Below are positions 57,837 through 64,000 of a stretch of 64,000 nucleotides of DNA, one piece after another. Source of the DNA: Zarea fungicola (lineage: Eukaryota > Ascomycota > Sordariomycetes > Hypocreales > Cordycipitaceae); NCBI GenBank assembly GCA_900169235.1, contig FWCC01000392.1, positions 1-64,000 of the forward strand. Direction: 5' to 3'. The notes beneath the pieces were generated by a model. The model was given only the letters and a program-made list of their open reading frames with translations, searched no databases and was not told the DNA's origin. Numbering within the stretch: the stretch's first letter is position 1; every line of letters starts with the position of its first letter. The translations under genes were made by a program, and so were the position numbers.

Positions 57837-58767
57837 TTATGCTGCAGAGTCATAGGGAGGACAGTTTACACCTTCACTCTGCAGCTTCTCCGTGGCTTCG
57901 GTGGCAGACTGGCGCATCTCATTGGTGGGTAAGTAGTCATGCCACTCAATTAACAAGTGGTCAACGACAGTCCACACACGCATCTCAACCATGTGCGGGA
58001 GAAGCTCATACTCGGCGCCCTCAACATCCATCTTAACAACAACGAAATCATGGGGCAGAGTATTCATGAGAAGCCAGCGGGAGATGTTGATGGCGGATAG
58101 CTCAGTGCCCTTGCCTCCTGATGCGATGGCGTCCGGGTGGTTCTCAAGTGTAGAGGAGCCCCAGAAGTCCTTATCAGTATTGACGTTGTCGAGATAGAAG
58201 ACGCGGGTGCCGTCTTTAGTGTCAACCACAGTGGACGGGTATATGGTGATTTGTTTGCCCAGTGCCGCATAGTGCTGCTTGGCATTGACGAGGTGGTCGT
58301 TGAAGACCGGATTCGCTTCAAAGAGGAAGATTTCTATAAATACAATGTGAGCATAAACTCAAAATTTGGTAGGAACTCAAGAGGTTTTTCTCTTCTTTTT
58401 TTTATAAAAAAAAAATTAAGTGCCTTCACAGGCTATTGGTGGCTGGCGACTTACCAGCGTCTTCGTGTTTCGCCCACTTTGGAGCAGGGAAATCGTACTC
58501 GAACTTGGCATTTGGGTGTTTCAAAAATGCCTCGAGAGAGTCCGCAGCGTTGGCGCCGAGATCAACAAAAATATACCGCGGCTTGTCCTTATCCTTGTTG
58601 GAACTGCTGCCGGACTTGGAAGCACTTTTGGCGGCGGCCAACTTGGCAGCGTCATTACCGTGGACGAGGTAGGGCGCACCCATATTACTCCGCCAAAAGG
58701 TAACGAGGAGCAGCGCCACTGTAACTGCAACTGCGATCGCGGGGCAATGGCTAGATTTGGAAAACAT
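57837..58767 (-). CDS. FkbM-like methyltransferase with N-terminal membrane anchor
   Basis: Two exons: 58767-58455 and 58333-57837. The 121-bp intron is the longest in the window, with an A/T-rich interior and acceptor TATAG. The product is 269 residues. Residues ~10-24 form a single hydrophobic segment (signal anchor), followed by an Ala/Ser/Lys-rich linker. The FkbM-type fold shows motif I at 66-73 (IFVDLGAN), EIFLFEANP at the second strand, and VVVKMDVEGAEYELL, which is the family's hallmark KxDVEGAE. FkbM proteins O-methylate small molecules or sugars using SAM. In fungi such membrane-anchored forms are common and unassigned. The catalytic domain probably faces the secretory lumen. Substrate unknown. 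Confidence 0.82.
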
Positions 58768-61164
58768 GATGTCTATTGTTCTATGCAGGTGTTGTGCGCG
58801 CTGGCGGGAAGGGCTTAGAAAGACAGGTAGACAACAGGAAGAGCGAAAGAAAGAAGAAGAGAGGAACATACAACGAGGCTGAAGTAAATGAAAGCAACAG
58901 CGAATCTTATTTAAACCACTGATACGTTATACAGCAATAATGCGAAAGACGAATCTGTACTGGGGGCCAGAGCACTATACAAACCAGCTGGAAGCGGCAA
59001 TGAGTTTGACTTTTGCCGGTTTAGACTAGTTCAATCGCACTTGGGCTGCTTATTTTGGCGAGATCGTGCCACTCAGACTGAGAGGAGCCAGTGACTAGCG
59101 CCGCTGGGTAAAAACCGCTGTCACTTTTATTAAAGTTTAACGTGGTACAAAAAGAATGAATCTAGAATAGTGGGAAATCATGTGGCCGAAGCCGGCGTAT
59201 TTTAACAATCTATCAGCTCGAGGGGCAGGGCTGCCCGTAAAATCGACCGCCAGAAGGAATAGGAATGCAAATGTGGCAGTTAGTGGGTGCGGCTAATGGA
59301 CAATGCAAGAGACGAGCTGTTAGTTGTTCAGCCAATAAAGCGCGCTGAAGGATCAGGCGTCGATAAGAACAAGAGTAAGAAAGCTGTCAAGTCCGGCAGA
59401 ACCATGTCCGCGGCTTTGCGTGCAGCCTTTGATGCTTCCAGCAGACCCTATAGAGTCCATTATCTTTATATCTTGGAATGGACAATTCCGGGTGTTGTGA
59501 CTGAGATTTACACCCCTGACGATCCGCGATGCGGAACTGCCAGGCTAGATCCGGCGCGCCCCGTCTCTTAATAACGCCTCGACAGAGTCGCCGCTCTAGG
59601 TGCTCTTTACATGTAGATTTAATAGATTCAATTGAGGGATCCGTCTTCTTTTATTGAAAAAAAAAAAACTAAAAAAAACTGTACAGCCCTTGCCTTTATG
59701 AGTGGCCGTCTAAACGGTGTGTACTTCGTGAGATAATCGTTGCCGATTGCTACCAGTACAGTCTCATGTAATTCAACATGACCAACTCTCTTATACATAC
59801 GACCATAGATCTCAGAAACTCGGTGTCCCATTAAGCTGTCTCACATTAACTAAAGTCTCTTGAAATCGGCTAGGTACCTGAGCTCTCGCCCTTTTGTGTT
59901 TCCATTTTTGGAGCCAATGTGTCGAGGAGCCCCCCACCCGACCACCACCTTTTGTATTGAACTGGAGGCCGTTTCAAATTAACTGAAGCATGACGTTATC
60001 GCACGTACTGCATTAAGTAATGCGGGCAACTAACTACCCCTCAGCACCGAAGAGCGACAACGAATATGTAGGATACCCATCGCACTGCTGTCTTCCCCAA
60101 TGGGGCCAAAATAATCCTATCAAATACCCGGGTGAGATACAGATAAAACAGCCCTTAATGCAACATGATTATAGCATTGCTGTCCATGTTACAAACGAAC
60201 CGCGGCGAGGCTGACTAGGGAAGGCGCCCGAGGAAGAGGCCTGCAGTGTTCGCATGAGTATCTAACGTGAGGATGGCGCAGCCGTCACATGGCGTCTTAG
60301 CCTGCAGCAGATATGGGCTCCCGCCTAACCATGCTGCAGCAATGCATCCAGCCATTCCACTCTGAGGGCGGCGCGGTCCGCTGTGAGCCTTTCACTGCTA
60401 AATTTAGGAATGATGAGCTAATTCCTTGTCAGGCACTCTCACAGCTTACTAGTCCTGACTCTCCAGGGCCTCCCACAGTTAAGCTACATTAATTCAGTGC
60501 TCACCCTGTTTTCCTATTGTCTTTATCTCTTAATCTTTTTCTCAATAGCTATAATTCTTTGGTATATATTCTTACTCTAATTTATAAAGTGCGATCTGCT
60601 ATCCTTGCTTTTGGAATTTTGCATCTCAGTTGTAGGCGAAATCCGGCTTATTAGTCCTGCATAAATCTCGAACCTTGACAACAGTCCAATCGTAAGCCTC
60701 GCACATGTGCTTGTCTCTTCTCTCGTCACATTACCTGACCATTTACTCACTGCCATTTCCTGTGGTCTTCATGCTGGTCGATTTATTTCTAAATACGCGT
60801 CGCTATATTTGTACAGGAATAGTTGCCTTTCTTCGGAAGTCTTCTCCTACAATACCGTTATCGAGCTTTCCCGAACCTGATTTCTTCGCGACAGAATGGG
60901 ATAAAACTCAAGCATACTGTCTTACCTTTAATATCTTAAGGCTACCAGTAATGCACATAAGCAGCCAAGCTGAAGAACGAGAGCTGGCCTGCCCTTCCCC
61001 CGCACGTGGCTTCTTGCCCAGTGCAGGAAGCCAGCCTCATCTTCGCAACCCCGCTCGAGACGGCCCGAAATGGCCTCTCCCAACATCTGGATTGTATTTT
61101 CAGGCTGCTCTCGCTAATCGTCTTCTAACGACAGTTCTGACCCAGATATTCTGCATTACTCACC
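58768..61164. other. Intergenic region (2.4 kb)
   Basis: No gene is supported with confidence. A 91-codon frame (ATG 59299 to TAA 59571, plus) has a basic Lys-rich start and might be a small protein, but no family or intron evidence supports it. 60480-60620 is AT-rich. The promoter of the next gene is unassigned. Confidence 0.4.
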
Positions 61165-63719
61165 ATGGTTCTGGAAGACAGCGAGCGGGCAGCACTTGCT
61201 GAGGATTGGAGCATCGACCGTAAAGAGAGGAGGGATTGGCCTGAAAATCTTAAGGAGCTATTTTCCTCCGTGGACGAACTCGGCGTTACACCTTACCCAT
61301 ACTGGGGGGATGGAACAGGGGCCCCTAATCAGAAGAGCAGGCATGCCGTCGCAGACAGGAGCAAATTCGAGCAAAGAATTAGAGAACGTACAATGGAGTT
61401 AGCGGGGACAGCATACTCTCTGCGTAAACAGATGTACGATAAAAGCGAAACAGATTGGAGGATCGGTATTGAGAGTATTCTGTTCCAGCACTTTAAATAC
61501 GATGTAATCTGGTGAGCTATCCAAGTTTTCGCCCGCTTTGAACTGACTGCTAATATGAATGATGAAGTGAGAGATGTAAAGGGAGATTGTGGGTGTCTCG
61601 TCTGAGGCCTACTCTCGATCCATACAACCAAGAGAGTTTACGTCAAAGGCAGCAGAAGCGAAAATCCTGCGAGTGCGCCAAACAAGACTGGTAAGCCTTT
61701 TTCTCGTAAATCTTTGATAATTCCAGAGATGACTGACCTGAATGCTATTACTACAGCAAAGCGTCCAGAGTCTTCGGCTCTCGCTGTGAAGGCTACATGG
61801 CGTTGGAAAAAGAATTGAGTATTCAACTGAAAAAGCGCGGAGAGAAGCCGGATACATATATCGGATTACTAAAACGAGGTCGAGTATTCAAGTATGTGCA
61901 GAATCTACCGAAAGGGAGTCGCGTACGGGCGACGCCGTTTAAAAAGCCAGGTACTGGAACTGTGTTTCCTTTCCTTATCTCGGAAGCCAAGTCAGCAACG
62001 TCATCAAAAAACCAGAGTGATATAGAACTGCAGATATTTTTCCAATTACGGGAGACGCTCCTCGCACAGAACAGCTTGGCTACGAAGTGGGATGGTGGCA
62101 TTGCCGCCTTTGAGCCTCTAGTATGGGGGCTAACATATGCTGGTGAGCGTATTCACATCATCGCTGCATGTTTGCGTTGGGAGCAGCCTGTCGGCTGTTC
62201 AAATGGATACTATTGCACGGTAAGATTTAATGCTTTTATGTAGTGCCTAGCTATTATCCGGCATGAGTAGCTGACAAGAATATCAAAGGATGTATTTCGC
62301 CTCTGGGATGGTGACGCCTGTAACGAACAACAGGCATATCGTTGTCTCCTGATACTGGATTTTATCATCGACTGGGCTCGCGATATTTACCGGCCAAACG
62401 TTGTTCGGCAGCTTAAATCCATGGTTAAACCTTACTACCCCAAGAGACCGTCATCGCCTTCGGTGAGATCATGCTTAGGTAGTGACAACGACAGCGAAGA
62501 GGAGACAGCTATCGCACCATTGTACAAGAACGACAAGCAAGCATTGTTTATTTCTGAGAACTCTGACCGACTGAGGCTACATAGTAGTGATAAATACGCC
62601 TATCGGGACGCGCGATTTGTACGCTCTCGCTTACTAGGCCTATTTATTACAGAAGAAACCTTGCAAGAGCTGCGTAACTCAAGAACGGATACAGATGCCG
62701 CAAAAAAGTTCATTGGTCGCATCGCTATACAGCTCCAAAAGCATTCTAAAGAAAATGCATTATTCCAGATGAGCGGCAGCACTCTCTCCGCCATGGAGGA
62801 AGCATGGGTTGGCGAGGTCTGCGGTGCAACTCCACATGCAAATCAACAGTTTCTCGTTTCGGTTACCTTCTCTGCCTACATCTCGCAAACATGGGAGCAA
62901 ACCCGAGAGCTTGCTTATATTGCAGTCGCCAAGAATGCTTTTCCCGATATCCAGGCATGCCGGGCGAAGCCAATTCGGGTTTCTGCTTATCCGATGGATA
63001 GAACAATCGTTTTGGCGTTGCTGGAGGAATATCGAAACATATCCATTCTAGGGCACCTCTCGCTATGTTTGCAGTGCTGCTCAATTATACCGACGAATAA
63101 AGCGCCTGCGCGTAACCCTCGGGCGGTTAATATATTTGGAAGGAAAAAATCACTACAGCCGTTATGGATGGTTCAAGATGTCTCCAGCAAGCCAAGGGGC
63201 TATGTATGGGATATATTCAAGGCTCAGCACAAATTGAAAGGAGAACATTGCTCGACATGCTATTTGCGTGTGAGGGAGGCGCTACAGGAGCATCTGGAGC
63301 CAACACGTCGGTCACATAATGGAAAAGCATTTTTTCCTGACCTCGACTTGACAACAGATGATAAGCCACTTGTTTTGGCTGTCCACGAGACGGACAAAGC
63401 GTCGAATTGGTGCGTATTTTGGCTGAATGAGGATCGCACCCAATCTCTCAAGAAATTCCATGATCTAGGAGCGATGACACCGGACCTTTTCTATTACACG
63501 AACCGACATGCACCTTTCGCACCGTGGAATATAAGCCAGTGGAATAACGAGGACCTTGATTGTGACTTTCTTAAAACAGATAAAGAGGCAATAGACTGTT
63601 TGGAAACTCTTTGTTTTAAGGTCAAGCATATGTCAGACATTGACTCGAGTAATGAGTCCGCGGAATCCTCCTTAGTAGCTGCGTTCACCAATGCGCGCCT
63701 AGATTCGGACGGAATATAG
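61165..63719 (+). CDS. Large fungal protein with PD-(D/E)XK-like core and Cys-pair motif, function unknown
   Basis: Four exons: 61165-61511, 61568-61690, 61757-62219 and 62289-63719, giving 787 residues; introns are 56, 66 and 69 bp. The second and third introns were placed by frame and consensus. Cys116-x2-Cys119 and Cys150-x-Cys152 with Cys157 may bind zinc. Then come KPDTYIGL (Asp189), TVFPFLISEAKSA with Glu233-Ala-Lys235, PLVWGLTYAG and DVFRLWDGD...LLILDFIIDWARDIYRP. This D...ExK arrangement is that of the PD-(D/E)XK nuclease fold and is found in a widespread uncharacterised fungal family. The remaining ~430 residues have no recognised domain. The ATG at 61165 sits in CACCATGG, but further 5' exons are possible. 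No signal peptide is present. Confidence 0.7.
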
Positions 63720-64000
63720 TCTGACACCAGGCCTAGTCTGGTGGTTTATGAGCCCGGGGTGACTGCTGCAGCTCGCGATCACGGAGGTCCTTTGGGCAAC
63801 TGATAACAGGCGATATGAGCATTAGGTTGCAAGATTTACGTTTTGTAAGCAATACATTCAATTTCAAAATGGGTGTAAATGCCAAATTCCCATTTTTTTC
63901 TTGTTCCAGTTGGGTTAAGGTTCTTCCAAACAGGACATTGTCGTCCAACAGTTACCCTGGCCCATCCCTCAGAGGTCCTTCTTCCTTCAGAGCCTCCGAA
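63720..64000. other. Downstream flank, end of window
   Basis: 280 bases after the last gene. No gene is seen; a short minus-strand open frame here has no support. Confidence 0.4.

Noticed and set aside
1..64000. A secondary-metabolite cluster made of FAD monooxygenase, MFS permease, dioxygenase and methyltransferase
   Set aside because: They are tens of kilobases apart, interrupted by unrelated genes, and there is no PKS, NRPS, terpene synthase or cluster regulator.
1..64000. CRISPR array, rRNA or riboswitch
   Set aside because: No regularly spaced repeats, no ribosomal RNA sequence and no recognisable riboswitch was seen; the genome is eukaryotic.

Overview
The window is nuclear DNA of a filamentous ascomycete, most likely a Sordariomycete and probably Hypocreales. 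The evidence is short (49-121 bp) GT-AG introns with CTAAC/CTGAC branch sites, GC-rich intron-poor genes separated by AT-richer spacers, secreted hydrolases, two NACHT NLR genes, and RIP-like decay in transposon DNA. The species cannot be read from the sequence itself. Protein identities come from motif and family recognition; splice sites were placed by eye.

Layout. 1-12.2 kb is a block of secreted hydrolases and transport: a sedolisin protease, a GH17-like glucanase, a GH75 chitosanase, a Dal5/Tna1-type MFS permease and a neprosin-like protease. 13.9-25.2 kb holds a fungal PD-(D/E)XK-like gene, an L-threonine aldolase, an 842-bp MITE with perfect 53-bp inverted repeats, a seven-exon MgtA-type Mg2+ P-type ATPase preceded by a coding-like upstream ORF, and a salicylate-hydroxylase-like FAD monooxygenase that carries a frameshift. 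26.5-30.5 kb is an alpha/beta-hydrolase-NACHT NLR. 30.5-34.5 kb is gene-poor and AT-rich, with a glycine-rich gene remnant.

34.5-44.5 kb is mostly housekeeping: gamma-glutamyltranspeptidase and mitochondrial glutaredoxin 5 (tail to tail, both tied to glutathione), a coiled-coil protein with a GC-AG intron, a 75-residue secreted CBM14/Avr4-like protein, a branched-chain aminotransferase and a secreted CBM9-like protein. After a 4.3-kb spacer with a foldback element come a TauD-like dioxygenase (48.8-50.2 kb) and a second NLR, alpha/beta hydrolase-NACHT-HEAT (50.8-56.9 kb). This second NLR is broken by a RIP-degraded Fot1/pogo element at a TA target, plus a nonsense codon and two frameshifts. 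The right end has an FkbM-like methyltransferase and a 787-residue fungal protein with a PD-(D/E)XK-like core.

How the genes fit together. There is no polyketide or peptide synthetase and no evident metabolite cluster. The two themes are extracellular attack on polymers (protein, glucan, chitosan, possibly chitin shielding by the CBM14 protein) and fast-evolving fungal immunity or conflict genes (two NLRs, two PD-(D/E)XK-like families) lying in transposon-rich, gene-sparse stretches.
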